Assembly (NCBI RefSeq): GCF_034479615.1
Contig: NZ_CP140255.1
Coordinates: 4,712,001-4,776,000, forward strand
DNA from: Vreelandella neptunia
GTDB taxonomy: Bacteria > Pseudomonadota > Gammaproteobacteria > Pseudomonadales > Halomonadaceae
Reading direction: 5' to 3'
Length of the DNA stretch: 64,000 bases
Shown: in pieces, positions 16,245 through 25,605 of the stretch
Layout of the letters: each line of letters opens with the position of its first letter
How positions within the stretch are numbered: the stretch's first letter is position 1
Made by a program: the position numbers and the translations under genes
The notes under the pieces: model-generated
The model's input: the letters and a program-made list of their open reading frames with translations, nothing else
Database searches by the model: none
Told to the model about the DNA's origin: nothing

Positions 16245-18131
16245 ATGTACTCATCCATTGCCACGGTTTGCCTAAGCGGCTCACTGGAAGAGAAGGTAGA
16301 CGCCATTGCTCAGGCAGGCTTTGAGGGGCTTGAGCTGTTTGAAAATGACCTAACCGCGTTCACCGGCACGCCGCGGGAAGCGGGTGAGTTGATTCGCTCC
16401 CGCGGCCTCAAGCTGGTGACGCTCCAGCCGTTTCGCGATTTTGAAGGTCTCCAGGGCCGCGCACGTGAGCGGGCCTTTGACCGCGCCGAGCACAAGTTTG
16501 ATCTGATGGAGGAGCTGGGCACGGATCTGCTTATGGCGTGCAGTACCGTCCACCCTGATTCGCTACCGGGATTGAGCCGTGCCGCCGATGACTACTATGA
16601 GCTCGGCGAGCGTGCCGCGCGGCGCAATCTGCGCGTGGCCTATGAGGCGCTGGCCTGGGGCCGCCATATTCACGACTACCGCGACAGCTGGGAAGTGGTA
16701 CGCCGTGCTGCCCACCCCAATGTCGGCCTGGTGCTGGACACTTTCCATATCTTCTCCCGCCAGACCGAGCTGGGCACCATTGGCCGCATTCCGGGGGATC
16801 GCATCTTTCTGGTACAGACCGCCGATGCGCCGCGTCTCTCCATGGATCACCTGTCGTGGAGCCGCCACTACCGCTGTTTCCCTGGCCAGGGCGAGCTGCA
16901 GATGGATAGCTTCATGGCCATGTTGGATGAGACCCGTTACGACGGCCCGCTCTCTCACGAGATCTTTAACGATGTCTTTCGCATGGGGCACAGCGACCAG
17001 ACGGCCCGGGACGGGCTGCGTTCCTATCACTTGCTGCGCAGCATGCAGGGCGACAGTGGCATTCCCGCGCCGCAGCCGATCGAGTCGGTCGCCTTTCTGG
17101 AAATCGCCGTTGAGCCTGCGGATTTAACGTCGTTGCGCGAGCTGCTCAGTGCGTTGGGCATGGCCTGCGTGGGGCGCCACCACACGCTTAACGCCGAGCG
17201 CTGGGCGGCAGGTGACGTCAATCTGGTACTCAATGCCGAATCAAGCTTTACCGGCCGCACGCCAGGACGCGATGCCACCGCAGTAACGGCGATTGGCCTG
17301 CGCGTGGCAAATGCCTATGAGGCGTTTAAACGTGCCGACAAACTTGGCTACGATATTGTCGAGCCTGAAGAAGTGGGCGCCAGCCACCGCATGAGCGCCC
17401 TGCGCAATGTGGATGGCAGCCTCTCCTATATTATTGACGACTCACAGCTAAGCCGCACCTGGGATCGCGAGTTCCCTGTCGATGTACAGCCGGTTCCTCA
17501 GGTGGCGCTGGTAGATATCGACCATATCAGCGTGGCCCTCTCCTACCACGACTACCTCTCGCTGATGCTGCAGTACCGCGCTATTTTCCAGTTGGAGCCA
17601 ACGCCCTCCTTCGATGTCACCGACCCCCGCGGGCTGATCCAGAGCCAAGTGCTACAGAACTACAACGGTCGCTTCCGCCTGGCGCTTAACGCCAGTGCCT
17701 CGCCGGATACCGCCAGCAACCGTTTTGTGCGCCAGTACGGCGGCTCGGGAATTCACCATGTTGCCCTGCGCACCAGCGCCATGCGCGACACCAGCGCAGC
17801 GCTGCGGCAGGCGGGCACGCCGCTACTGCCGATTCCCGGTAATTACTACCGCGACCTGGCCGCGCGCTTCGACCTACCAGCGCAAACCCTGCAATGGATG
17901 CAAGAACACCACATCCTTTTTGATCAGGATAGCGACGGTGACTTCCATCAGCTGTATACCCAGCCCGGCCACCAGGCGTTCTTCTTTGAGCTGGTGCAGC
18001 GTGAAGGTTATCAAGGGCTCGGCGCGCCGAATGCCTTTGTGCGCGTCACTGCACAGCAACGCCTGGAAGCGGAAATTGATGGTATTGCTCAGGCAACGCC
18101 AAACCACGACTCGGGAGAGAGCCAAGCATGA
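16245..18131 (+). CDS. quiC: 3-dehydroshikimate dehydratase fused to an HPPD-like domain (QuiC), copy 1
   Basis: The N-terminal TIM barrel (about 1-275) converts 3-dehydroshikimate to protocatechuate. Its expected metal ligands are present: Glu134, Asp165, Gln191 and Glu239. The C-terminal half (about 290-610) is a vicinal-oxygen-chelate domain like 4-hydroxyphenylpyruvate dioxygenase, with metal-type residues in DIDHISVAL, GIHHVAL and FFELVQR. This two-domain form is known from P. putida QuiC1; the role of the HPPD-like half is unclear. The gene overlaps aroE by 4 nt. A second, about 97% identical copy lies at 29737-31605, differing by roughly 16 residues over the first 609 and by an unrelated C-terminal tail. 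Confidence 0.92.
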   Translation: MYSSIATVCLSGSLEEKVDAIAQAGFEGLELFENDLTAFTGTPREAGELIRSRGLKLVTLQPFRDFEGLQGRARERAFDRAEHKFDLMEELGTDLLMACSTVHPDSLPGLSRAADDYYELGERAARRNLRVAYEALAWGRHIHDYRDSWEVVRRAAHPNVGLVLDTFHIFSRQTELGTIGRIPGDRIFLVQTADAPRLSMDHLSWSRHYRCFPGQGELQMDSFMAMLDETRYDGPLSHEIFNDVFRMGHSDQTARDGLRSYHLLRSMQGDSGIPAPQPIESVAFLEIAVEPADLTSLRELLSALGMACVGRHHTLNAERWAAGDVNLVLNAESSFTGRTPGRDATAVTAIGLRVANAYEAFKRADKLGYDIVEPEEVGASHRMSALRNVDGSLSYIIDDSQLSRTWDREFPVDVQPVPQVALVDIDHISVALSYHDYLSLMLQYRAIFQLEPTPSFDVTDPRGLIQSQVLQNYNGRFRLALNASASPDTASNRFVRQYGGSGIHHVALRTSAMRDTSAALRQAGTPLLPIPGNYYRDLAARFDLPAQTLQWMQEHHILFDQDSDGDFHQLYTQPGHQAFFFELVQREGYQGLGAPNAFVRVTAQQRLEAEIDGIAQATPNHDSGESQA

Positions 18132-19003
18132 TCAAACTCGGACTGGTAGGCGAAGGTATTGCTAAATCGCAATCTCCCGATTTGCATGAGCGCCTGGGTG
18201 CCTCACTGGGCGAGCCGGTACGCTATGATTTAGTCGATAGCCGGGGGGTGGCAGATTTTGACTTCCCCAATGCAATACAAAAGCTGCGTGCCGAGGGCTA
18301 CCGGGGCACCAACGTTACGTTCCCGTTTAAGGAGAAAGCGGCACAGCTGGCCGATATCCGCGGCGAGGGCGTTCGGCGGGTAGGCACTGCCAACACGCTG
18401 CTGTTTGACGCGGATGGGTTGCGCGCTGAGAACACCGATTACACCGGCTTTATCAGCGCCTACCGCCACTCTTTCGGCAGCCAGCCCGCGGGTGAGGTAC
18501 TACTCATTGGCGCCGGTGGCGTTGGGCGTGCGGTGGCGTGTGCGCTGGGGGAGCTTGCCGTTAGCCACATCCATATTCTCGAACACGATGCTTCCCGGGC
18601 AGAGAGCCTCAGCCGTGATCTTAACGCCATGGGCATTAAGGCGGCGTGTATCACGTCAGAGCAGGCGCAGCAGGAACTGCCCCAGTGGCAAGGCGTGGTC
18701 AACTGCTCGCCGATTGGCCATATCAACCACCCCGGCTGCCCCATCGATACCGCTGGGCTGGGTGCCCAGCATTGGGTCTTCGATGCGGTTTACATCCCCG
18801 CCCACACCGAGCTGTTAAACGCCGCCCACCAGGCGGGCGCCAAAACACTGTCGGGTGTTGATCTGTTTGTGTTTCAGGGCGTAGATGCGTTTCGCTTTTT
18901 CACCGCCGATTGCATCACCTCTGAACAGATCGATCCGCATGTGATACCGCTGCGTACGCACTATATCGAGCAGTTAGTCGCACCACAGCGTTCTAACTCT
19001 TGA
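18128..19003 (+). CDS. aroE: Shikimate/quinate dehydrogenase (AroE family)
   Basis: This 291-residue enzyme has the AroE substrate motifs SQSPDLH, NVTFPFKEKA (catalytic Lys) and ENTDYTG (catalytic Asp), and a nucleotide-binding loop GAGGVGRA. It oxidises shikimate, possibly also quinate, to the 3-dehydro acid, which QuiC converts to protocatechuate. Its start overlaps quiC by 4 nt. Being in a catabolic operon, it is probably not the biosynthetic aroE. Its 3' end overlaps a truncated SDR gene on the other strand, marking an old recombination joint. Confidence 0.87.
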   Translation: MIKLGLVGEGIAKSQSPDLHERLGASLGEPVRYDLVDSRGVADFDFPNAIQKLRAEGYRGTNVTFPFKEKAAQLADIRGEGVRRVGTANTLLFDADGLRAENTDYTGFISAYRHSFGSQPAGEVLLIGAGGVGRAVACALGELAVSHIHILEHDASRAESLSRDLNAMGIKAACITSEQAQQELPQWQGVVNCSPIGHINHPGCPIDTAGLGAQHWVFDAVYIPAHTELLNAAHQAGAKTLSGVDLFVFQGVDAFRFFTADCITSEQIDPHVIPLRTHYIEQLVAPQRSNS

Positions 19004-19095
19004 GCAAGGGCCTCGCCAATGTCACCACCTGCTCCCGTAATGATGGCAACCGTACCCTTTAACTCTGTATTGAACGCGTTATCCTTGGTGTCCAT
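18961..19095 (-). pseudogene. N-terminal remnant of a short-chain dehydrogenase gene
   Basis: A 44-codon frame starts with ATG at 19095 and reads through LKGTVAIITGAGGDIGEALAQ, the typical Rossmann start of an SDR (TGxxGxIG). After about 35 residues it runs into the 3' end of aroE and stops at 18961. The rest of the SDR is missing. It is divergent from the GntR gene at 19202, so it was probably the regulator's former neighbour, cut off when quiC-aroE arrived. Confidence 0.75.
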
Positions 19096-19157
19096 ATAAA
19101 ATTCTTCCAAGTTGAAACAAAACGACACAACTATATTTAGATTTACGGTGTGTGGTA

Positions 19158-19171
19158 CTTTACATACTAGA
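19158..19171. promoter_or_regulatory. Weak GntR-type operator upstream of the GntR gene
   Basis: CTTTACATACTAGA matches 10 of 14 bases of the TGTTACATACAACA box found three times at 25.4-25.8 kb. It lies 31-44 bp before the regulator's start, so autoregulation is possible. Confidence 0.35.
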
Positions 19172-19201
19172 TGCAGTCACCACCCACTGTGCGGAACACC
19201 T

Positions 19202-19915
19202 ATGGCTTCCAAACCTCTTAAGATCCAGCGCCCCCAGTCCCTGGCAACACTTGTTATGGAGCGGATTCGTGATGCTATTGTGTCTGGCGAGTTCACCTTG
19301 GGTGAGAAAATCTCAGAAGAGTCGCTAGCCGAAACGTTTGGTGTCAGCCGCTCACCGGTACGCGATGCGCTAAACGCACTGCAATTTACAGGCTTGGTTG
19401 AAATTCGCCCCAAGCGAGGTAGTTTTGTCTTCAATCCTACGATCGTCGACATAGGTCAACTGTGCGAATACCGTGAAATGCTAGAGCGTGAAGCCTGCAC
19501 CCTCGCCATGCGAGGCGGGGGTGAGACATTGATTCAAGCTCTTCAAGGGCTGTTCGATGAAATGGCCAGCACCCATAAAAGCGGAGACACCAGGCGCTAT
19601 GCCGCACTGGATACCGCCTTCCACAAAGCGTTCTTCCAACACTGTTCAAACACATTGGTACAGGACGCCTATATGCTGGTTGAAGCACGGCTAGCGACAA
19701 TCCGCACCGTACTGACAGCAGCCAAGGAAGAACGCCGTGAGGCCAGCTTTACTGAACATGGCGACATCATTGAGGCGCTAAAACAACAGGACATGGCCAG
19801 ATTTGAGAGAGTGCTGAAAACGCATGTTCACCGCACTCAGCTCGTTGCCGTCGAACGCTTATCCGAAACGGATCATGATGCCTCTGCGTCGGCTCGATCC
19901 ACCCTCAGGCTTTAG
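19202..19915 (+). CDS. GntR/FCD-family transcriptional regulator
   Basis: This 237-residue regulator has a GntR winged helix (residues about 12-78, EESLAETFGVSRSPVRDAL) and an FCD domain. I prefer the ATG at 19202 (MASKPLKIQRPQ) over an in-frame ATG at 19112, because it matches the length and start of the paralogue at 28833 with which it shares the FGVSR and RPKRGSFVF regions. It probably controls the TRAP operon at 19905-25384 or the TTT operon at 25808-28820. The last 11 bases overlap the convergent dehydrogenase gene. Confidence 0.82.
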   Translation: MASKPLKIQRPQSLATLVMERIRDAIVSGEFTLGEKISEESLAETFGVSRSPVRDALNALQFTGLVEIRPKRGSFVFNPTIVDIGQLCEYREMLEREACTLAMRGGGETLIQALQGLFDEMASTHKSGDTRRYAALDTAFHKAFFQHCSNTLVQDAYMLVEARLATIRTVLTAAKEERREASFTEHGDIIEALKQQDMARFERVLKTHVHRTQLVAVERLSETDHDASASARSTLRL

Positions 19916-20891
19916 TGCGAAGAATATCGCGGACAGCCGGATTAGCGAGATAAGTCGGTTCACGTCCCTGTAATACGTCGACGATATTCTGCGCAGTCTT
20001 TGAGCGGATCTCGAACTCGCTGCCTTCTGAATACCAAGCGCAATGCGGGCTAGTAATGACATTGGGAAGCGATAATAGCGGGTGATCAGCGCCAATCGGT
20101 TCGGCTTCAAACACATCGAGCCCTGCGCCTGCAATTTGCCCGTCTTTCAGTGCCCGCACCAGCGCATCCTCGTCAACCACTGGGCCGCGAGCGGTATTCA
20201 GTATTAGGGCAGTGGGCTTCATCGCCGCAAACTGTGCATCTGAAATCATGTGCCGGGTTTCATCGGTCAACGGAACATGTACTGACAAGATATCGGATTC
20301 GGCGATTAACTTGTCGTAAGTCACCAGCTCAACACCTGCGGACTTCGCGACAGCTACATCGGCGTATGGGTCATGCGCAATAATACGCAGCCCAAAATTC
20401 GCCATTTTGTGTGCCATACGCTGGGCAATTTGGCCGAAGCTAAGAAATCCCAATGTTTGCCCACGTAACCGCGATAGTGGTTTGGCAACAGTGTAGTCCC
20501 ATGTGCCTGCTCTTAGCGCGCGATCATAGGTAGCAATGCCTCGTTTCAGCGCCATCATGAGTGCAATGGCATGATCCGATACTTCTTCCAATGAGCCGTC
20601 TGGCACATTGGCAACATAGATGCCAGATTCGGTGGCACGCGGTACATCAATAGTGTTCAGCCCAATACCATAACGCGAGATAACCTGACAACGTTCTAAC
20701 TTGTCGATCACCCCAGCTGTCAGCTGGCAATACTGATTAATAATGGCATCCGCATCGGCGCAGGCAGCGATGGCCTCGGCTTCTGTCTTGCACTGAGCTT
20801 CGATTAACTGAAAACCAGCCGCTTCAATGACCGCTCGTTCGGGTGCTAGATCGGGAAATTCAAAATCGGTAACGACAATCTTGGGGTTCAT
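19905..20891 (-). CDS. D-2-hydroxyacid dehydrogenase (NAD-dependent, CtBP-like)
   Basis: This 328-residue enzyme of the D-isomer 2-hydroxyacid dehydrogenase family has the catalytic Arg in NTARGPVVDE, the Glu in FEAEP and the His in SPHCAWYS. The nucleotide loop reads GFLSFGQIAQR, less canonical than GxGxxG. It overlaps the lyase gene before it by 4 nt and is last in the dctQ-dctM-dctP-SDR-lyase-dehydrogenase operon. The enzyme set suggests breakdown of a branched or substituted hydroxy-dicarboxylic acid, but the substrate cannot be read from sequence. Confidence 0.85.
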   Translation of the reverse strand: MNPKIVVTDFEFPDLAPERAVIEAAGFQLIEAQCKTEAEAIAACADADAIINQYCQLTAGVIDKLERCQVISRYGIGLNTIDVPRATESGIYVANVPDGSLEEVSDHAIALMMALKRGIATYDRALRAGTWDYTVAKPLSRLRGQTLGFLSFGQIAQRMAHKMANFGLRIIAHDPYADVAVAKSAGVELVTYDKLIAESDILSVHVPLTDETRHMISDAQFAAMKPTALILNTARGPVVDEDALVRALKDGQIAGAGLDVFEAEPIGADHPLLSLPNVITSPHCAWYSEGSEFEIRSKTAQNIVDVLQGREPTYLANPAVRDILRTKA

Positions 20892-21772
20892 GAACGCGCT
20901 CCATACTGGTCATCAAAGGCGTTGAAGAAGTCCTGGTTCACGATCTCGGTGAACTGGTTATAATTATGCTGATCACCGACATTTGCTGGGGTACCGTCCT
21001 CGCGCAGGCGTACCAGTGCGTTTTCCATGGCCTTGCTCGCGGTAAACAGCAGGGTGACGGCATAGAAAACGACCGAGAACCCCATCTCCTGCAGTACTTC
21101 CTGGTTCAGCTTGACCGTTTCGTTGCCATCCACGATCGACACGACCTTAGGCCCTTCGACAGATTTAGCGACGGCCTCAATTTCGGCGATGGTTTTAATG
21201 CCATCGACAAATACCAGGTCGACGCCAGCATCCTGATACATTTTCGCTCGGCGAATCGCTTCCTCGGGCCCTGCGGCAGGCATCGCATCAGTGCGACCAA
21301 TGACCAGCATATCTTGGCTACCACGTGCGGCGATGGCGCCTTTTAAACGTCGTACATTGGCATCGGCATCGATCAAGCGTACACCCGCTCGCTGGCCACA
21401 GCGTTTAGGTGCCTCTTGATCCTCCAAATGGATCGCAGCGACTCCAGCCTGCAGGTATTCCTGCACGGTGCGATAAATGTTGTTTGGCCCGCCATAGCCG
21501 GTATCGGCATCGGCGATAATGGGGATATTGACAGCTCGCACCATATTACGGGCGTGCTCGGTCATCTCAGTCTGGGATAAAAGCCCAATATCGGGCATCC
21601 CCAAACGACTGGCAGTGGCACCAAAGCCCGTCATATAGATAGCGGGGAAGCCTGCTCGCTCGACCAAGCGCGCCGACAGCGAGTCGGGGGCACCGGGTGC
21701 GGCGACGATATCGCCCTTGGCAATAAGGGATCTGAGAAGAGAAGCCTGGGTAGTTGGCCGTGTGTCGGTCAT
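20888..21772 (-). CDS. Isocitrate lyase / PEP mutase family protein
   Basis: This 294-residue TIM-barrel enzyme has the metal-binding ADADTGYGGPNNI segment and the EDQEAPKRCGQ loop near residue 125. Lyases of this family split C-C bonds of 2-methylisocitrate, dimethylmalate or oxaloacetate; the common loop reads KRCGH, and here Gln replaces His. That and the neighbours (SDR, 2-hydroxyacid dehydrogenase, TRAP) argue against a housekeeping PrpB and for a specialised substrate. Confidence 0.85.
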   Translation of the reverse strand: MTDTRPTTQASLLRSLIAKGDIVAAPGAPDSLSARLVERAGFPAIYMTGFGATASRLGMPDIGLLSQTEMTEHARNMVRAVNIPIIADADTGYGGPNNIYRTVQEYLQAGVAAIHLEDQEAPKRCGQRAGVRLIDADANVRRLKGAIAARGSQDMLVIGRTDAMPAAGPEEAIRRAKMYQDAGVDLVFVDGIKTIAEIEAVAKSVEGPKVVSIVDGNETVKLNQEVLQEMGFSVVFYAVTLLFTASKAMENALVRLREDGTPANVGDQHNYNQFTEIVNQDFFNAFDDQYGARS

Positions 21773-21808
21773 TGGGCACCTTTGAGTGATGGAAGTAGTA
21801 CGTGGGCG

Positions 21809-22513
21809 TCAGCGCCGCCCACCGGCGACGCGTAGCACTTCGCCAGAGGTATAAGGCGCATCGAGCAGCAGCCATTCAGCGGCGCCGGCCACTTCCTCGG
21901 CGCTGCCTGCCCGACCGAGCGGGATAGCCTCGGCGTTCGCCGCCCCGCCTGGCGCGCCGGTCTGCATGGCGGTTTGAATGATGCCGGGCGCCAAGGCATT
22001 GACCCGAAGATCCGGGGCCAGATCGCGCGCCATCGCACGGGTTAGCGCCAACAATGCGCCCTTCGAGGCACCATAAGCGGCAAAGCCCGGCGCGCCTCCG
22101 TTTTCACCCGCGATAGACGCCATATTGACGATCGCACCGGGCGTATCGAGGGCGCGTGCGTTCAGAAAGGCCTTGGTGACCAGCATTGGGCCTGTCACGT
22201 TAATGCGTAACAAACGCTCGATTTCAGCGGCCTCCAGGTCGAGCCAACTGCGCTTTTGCCCCAGAATGCCGGCGTTGTTGACTAGGTGTGTCGGGCGCCA
22301 CGTGGTCATATCCGCCGAGGCAATGGCATTTTCATCGGCGATATCGACGACCTCTGCCCGGGCTAAATCGCCGAGCTCGTCGCGTGTCTGCTCCAGTGCC
22401 GGCGCCGAGACGTCCCAGAGCAGGACACGCGCGCCTCGTTGAACCAGCCGGTTCGCGATGGCCCGGCCGATGCCCGCCGCCGCGCCGGTAATCAGTACAG
22501 TGGGTCGAGACAT
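21809..22513 (-). CDS. SDR-family oxidoreductase
   Basis: This 234-residue classical short-chain dehydrogenase has the cofactor motif TGAAAGIGRA at residue 10, NNAG near 88, a Ser in NMASIAGENG, and the YGASKGA catalytic Tyr-Lys pair. It follows dctP by 13 bp and precedes the lyase by 36 bp in one operon. It probably oxidises or reduces a hydroxyl of the imported acid; the substrate is unknown. Confidence 0.87.
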   Translation of the reverse strand: MSRPTVLITGAAAGIGRAIANRLVQRGARVLLWDVSAPALEQTRDELGDLARAEVVDIADENAIASADMTTWRPTHLVNNAGILGQKRSWLDLEAAEIERLLRINVTGPMLVTKAFLNARALDTPGAIVNMASIAGENGGAPGFAAYGASKGALLALTRAMARDLAPDLRVNALAPGIIQTAMQTGAPGGAANAEAIPLGRAGSAEEVAGAAEWLLLDAPYTSGEVLRVAGGRR

Positions 22514-22526
22514 AATTCTCTCTTTA

Positions 22527-23540
22527 TTAGTTACCTGAACGGATGCTGTCGAGCTGTTCCATCATTCGGTCGATGTTGTCACCGCCGAGCGCGTCACGGC
22601 TGATCTCGTAAACCGGCGCCACCGTCTCGCGAAGCTCGGCCATTGCCTCTTCGCTGAGTTCGGTAAACTCCATGCCTTCAGATTCCAGCGCGGCGCGAGC
22701 CTCGTCAACGGCTTCGCGGGCACGCGTGACCTGGGGGTCGCGCGCCGCAACCGCACACTCGCGCACTAGATTCTGCTCATCTTCGTTAAGACCGTTCCAC
22801 TTGCGTTCGGACATCAAGACCGGCAACGGGGAATAGGCGTGCTGCGTCAGCGTGACATAGTCCTGAACCTCGTAGAAACGCTGGGACTGAATCAGCGGCA
22901 GTGGGTTTTCCATGCCATCGACGGCGCCGGTTTCGAGTGCCGTGAACACTTCGCCGAACGACATAGGCACCGGGTTTGCATCGAGCGCGCGGAAGGTAGC
23001 GAGATAGATCGGGTTCTGAATCACGCGAATGCTCAGTCCCTCGAAATCCGCCACGCTCTGGATGGGGCGCACCGAGTTGGTGGCATGGCGAAAACCGTTT
23101 TCCCAGATCGACAGCATTACCAATTGATGTCCGGCCATCTTCTCGGCCAGATCGTTAGCGTAGGGGCCGGTCATCACCTGATCGACCTCATCGAAATCGG
23201 AAAACAGGAACGGTAGGCTGAAAACGCCCATCGCAGGCTCGATGCCCGCCAGCGCGTCGGCCCCGGCAACGACCATATCGATGGAGCCCGAGCGCACCGA
23301 CTGCGTTGCCTGAGCGTCGTCACCCAGTTGGCCAGAGTAGAAGGCGCGCAGCTTCATCGCGCCACCCGAGCCCTCCTGAAGACAGCTAGACATGGCATCA
23401 ACCCCTGTGGCCACCGGATGGTCTTGAGCGGCGCCGTTCGACACTCGAAAGGTGTGATTGCCGAACTCCTGGGCCATGGCCGGTACCAGCGTTGTCAGAC
23501 CAGTCAGAGCCGTCGCGGCGAGGAAGGTCATTTTTTTCAT
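22527..23540 (-). CDS. dctP: TRAP transporter substrate-binding protein
   Basis: This 337-residue DctP-type protein begins with a Sec signal (MKKMTFLAATALTGLTTLVP, cleavage after AMA) and holds the conserved Arg-rich region around SIRVIQNPIYL and GEVFTALETGAVDGMENP. It follows dctM and precedes the SDR, so here the gene order is Q-M-P, unlike the P-Q-M order at 13327. The ligand should be the acid handled by the three downstream enzymes. Confidence 0.9.
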   Translation of the reverse strand: MKKMTFLAATALTGLTTLVPAMAQEFGNHTFRVSNGAAQDHPVATGVDAMSSCLQEGSGGAMKLRAFYSGQLGDDAQATQSVRSGSIDMVVAGADALAGIEPAMGVFSLPFLFSDFDEVDQVMTGPYANDLAEKMAGHQLVMLSIWENGFRHATNSVRPIQSVADFEGLSIRVIQNPIYLATFRALDANPVPMSFGEVFTALETGAVDGMENPLPLIQSQRFYEVQDYVTLTQHAYSPLPVLMSERKWNGLNEDEQNLVRECAVAARDPQVTRAREAVDEARAALESEGMEFTELSEEAMAELRETVAPVYEISRDALGGDNIDRMMEQLDSIRSGN

Positions 23541-23606
23541 GATGAGTCATTCCTTATTTATTGTTTGAAGACGCAAGTTACGTACCACTGCTGGATCGCT
23601 TCGACA

Positions 23607-24887
23607 TTATCGAGCCAACCACTCCAGTGGCCAGAGAACGATTTGCGGGAACGCGACCAGCAGTACCAGCACCAGTACCTGGGCGATCAAAAAAGGCGCC
23701 GCCCCTCGCGCCACCCGATGCAGCGCGACACCTGACACCCCGGAGGCGACGCTCAATACAATGCCGACAGGCGGGGTAACAAGACCGATCGCGGTATTGA
23801 CGACGAAGATCACCCCGAAGTAGATCGGATCGATGCCAGCCTCGACGACCACGGGCAGCAATACCGGTGCGAGGATGAGAATGGTCGGCCCCATATCCAG
23901 CATGGTGCCTACCAGCAGCACGATCAGCATGATCACGATTAGCAGCAGACGCGGCGACTCCACCAGCGGGCCGACCAGCTCGAGCACTATTCCCGACAAA
24001 TCGGCGATGGTGATGAACCAGGCGGTGGCCAACGCCGCTGCGGCCAACAGCATGACGACCGCCGTGGTGAGCGCTGCGTTGCGAAAGACCTCGAACAGAT
24101 GACTGATCTTCAGCTCTCGGTGAATCACCATGCCGACGAATACGGCGTAGACCACGGCGACGACGGCCGCCTCGGTGGGCGTGACAATACCGAACCTAAT
24201 GCCGCCCAGAATGATGACCGGCATACCTAGCGACCAGATCGCCCGCCGAGTTTCGTGCAAGCGCGTCATCCACCCCTGACGCGGCAGCGGTTCGACATTG
24301 TCGCGACGTGCAACGATCAGCCATGCCGCCATCGCCGCGAGCCCCATCAGAACACCCGGAACGATGCCCGCCAGAAACAGCTGGGTAATCGAGAGATTAG
24401 TCGCCACCGCAAAAATAATGTAGGCGATAGAAGGCGGGATGATCGGCGCGATGACACCCCCTGACGACAAGAGCCCGACAGAGCGCGCCTCGTCATGGCC
24501 CGATGCGCGCATCATGGGCAGCATGATGGCGATCAGGGCCGCAGTATCGGCGGCGGCAGAGCCCGACAGCGATGCAAGAATGATAGCGGCAAAGATCGCC
24601 ACGATGCCCAACCCACCACGCAGATGGCCCACGAAAGCTATCGCGAAAGCGATGATCCGCTTAGACATTCCGCCGGCGTTCATCAGCTCCCCAGCCAGTA
24701 GGAAAAACGGGATAGCCAATAGGGAAAAGTTGTTGGCGCCAAGCACTAGCTGTTGCGAAATGATCTGTGGATCGAGCAGATCGAGCGCCCAGCCCATCAT
24801 GGCCGCACAGATCAGCAGCGCAAAAGCCACGGGGACACCGAGCGCCAGAGTGGCGATCAAAGTGCTGACAAAGATACCCAAAATCAT
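23607..24887 (-). CDS. dctM: TRAP transporter large permease subunit
   Basis: This 426-residue membrane protein has about 12 hydrophobic segments and DctM motifs such as FSLLAIPFFLLAGELMNAGG, SGSAAADTAAL and APIIPPSIAYII. Its first four bases overlap dctQ. It works with the DctQ and DctP encoded on either side. Confidence 0.92.
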   Translation of the reverse strand: MILGIFVSTLIATLALGVPVAFALLICAAMMGWALDLLDPQIISQQLVLGANNFSLLAIPFFLLAGELMNAGGMSKRIIAFAIAFVGHLRGGLGIVAIFAAIILASLSGSAAADTAALIAIMLPMMRASGHDEARSVGLLSSGGVIAPIIPPSIAYIIFAVATNLSITQLFLAGIVPGVLMGLAAMAAWLIVARRDNVEPLPRQGWMTRLHETRRAIWSLGMPVIILGGIRFGIVTPTEAAVVAVVYAVFVGMVIHRELKISHLFEVFRNAALTTAVVMLLAAAALATAWFITIADLSGIVLELVGPLVESPRLLLIVIMLIVLLVGTMLDMGPTILILAPVLLPVVVEAGIDPIYFGVIFVVNTAIGLVTPPVGIVLSVASGVSGVALHRVARGAAPFLIAQVLVLVLLVAFPQIVLWPLEWLAR

Positions 24888-25384
24888 GGCGCCACCTCAC
24901 CGCCACGCGGTAGAGAGGTCAGCCGCCCGGTCAGATAGCCCAACATACGCAGCGCGGCGATCAAACCGATCGCTCCCGCCATGGGGATAACTGCGCCGAA
25001 GACCCAAATCATCGGCAGGCGCGTCACCGGCGCGATATTCGTCGCGTTTATATCGAACTGCTGGAGTGCGCCGGTGATGAGCAGCCCACAAACGACAACG
25101 ACCAGACCGTTGGCAACGACGAGTATGGCACGCCTGAGCGGCCTCGGGGCCAGCAAAAGCACCAGATCGAAGCCGATATGCATGTTGCGATGCATGGCTG
25201 CGATGGCGCCAAGAAAAATCAGCCACACGAAAAAAAATCGCGAAAGCTCATCGGATACGTCGATACCCGAGCCGAAACCGTAACGTAAGACAACGTTTAC
25301 AAACACCATGACCGTCATGCCAAACAGCAGTGCCACGAGTGCGACGTCAACCACTCTAAAAATCAGGTTGATTGTCCTGGTCAT
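24884..25384 (-). CDS. dctQ: TRAP transporter small membrane subunit
   Basis: This 166-residue protein has four predicted membrane helices and the DctQ-like stretch SDELSRFFFVWLIFLGAIAAMHRNMHIGFD. It is the first gene of the minus-strand operon 25384-19905. Its start faces the 423-bp divergent region that holds three matching GntR-type operators. Confidence 0.88.
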   Translation of the reverse strand: MTRTINLIFRVVDVALVALLFGMTVMVFVNVVLRYGFGSGIDVSDELSRFFFVWLIFLGAIAAMHRNMHIGFDLVLLLAPRPLRRAILVVANGLVVVVCGLLITGALQQFDINATNIAPVTRLPMIWVFGAVIPMAGAIGLIAALRMLGYLTGRLTSLPRGGEVAP

Positions 25385-25442
25385 CTTTCCTCCGTAGCGG
25401 AACCGGCGCTTGAGCGTGTACGCCGCCTCGACTCACCTAATA

Positions 25443-25456
25443 TGTTACATACAACA
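25443..25456. promoter_or_regulatory. GntR-type operator 1 in the dctQ/tctC divergent region
   Basis: TGTTACATACAACA has TGTT/AACA arms around a 6-bp centre. It lies about 60 bp before dctQ and is followed by an extra TACAACA half. The divergent region 25385-25807 is AT-rich and holds no gene; besides three boxes I see nothing else certain in it. Confidence 0.65.
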
Positions 25457-25591
25457 TACAACAATTAATCCTGAAGCCGTCAAGACAAATCTGAGCTTAA
25501 ACCGCTTAACTAAGACTAAAGTAATAAGAAAAACCACTATTTCAGCGTTTTAAAGCCCCTTTTATAGAGCAATAACTCAATAAAATTTGAT

Positions 25592-25605
25592 TGTTGTATG
25601 TAAGA
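25592..25605. promoter_or_regulatory. GntR-type operator 2 in the divergent region
   Basis: TGTTGTATGTAAGA is the same box in reverse orientation with one mismatch. It lies midway between the two promoters, about 150 bp after box 1, so looping between boxes is possible. Confidence 0.5.
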
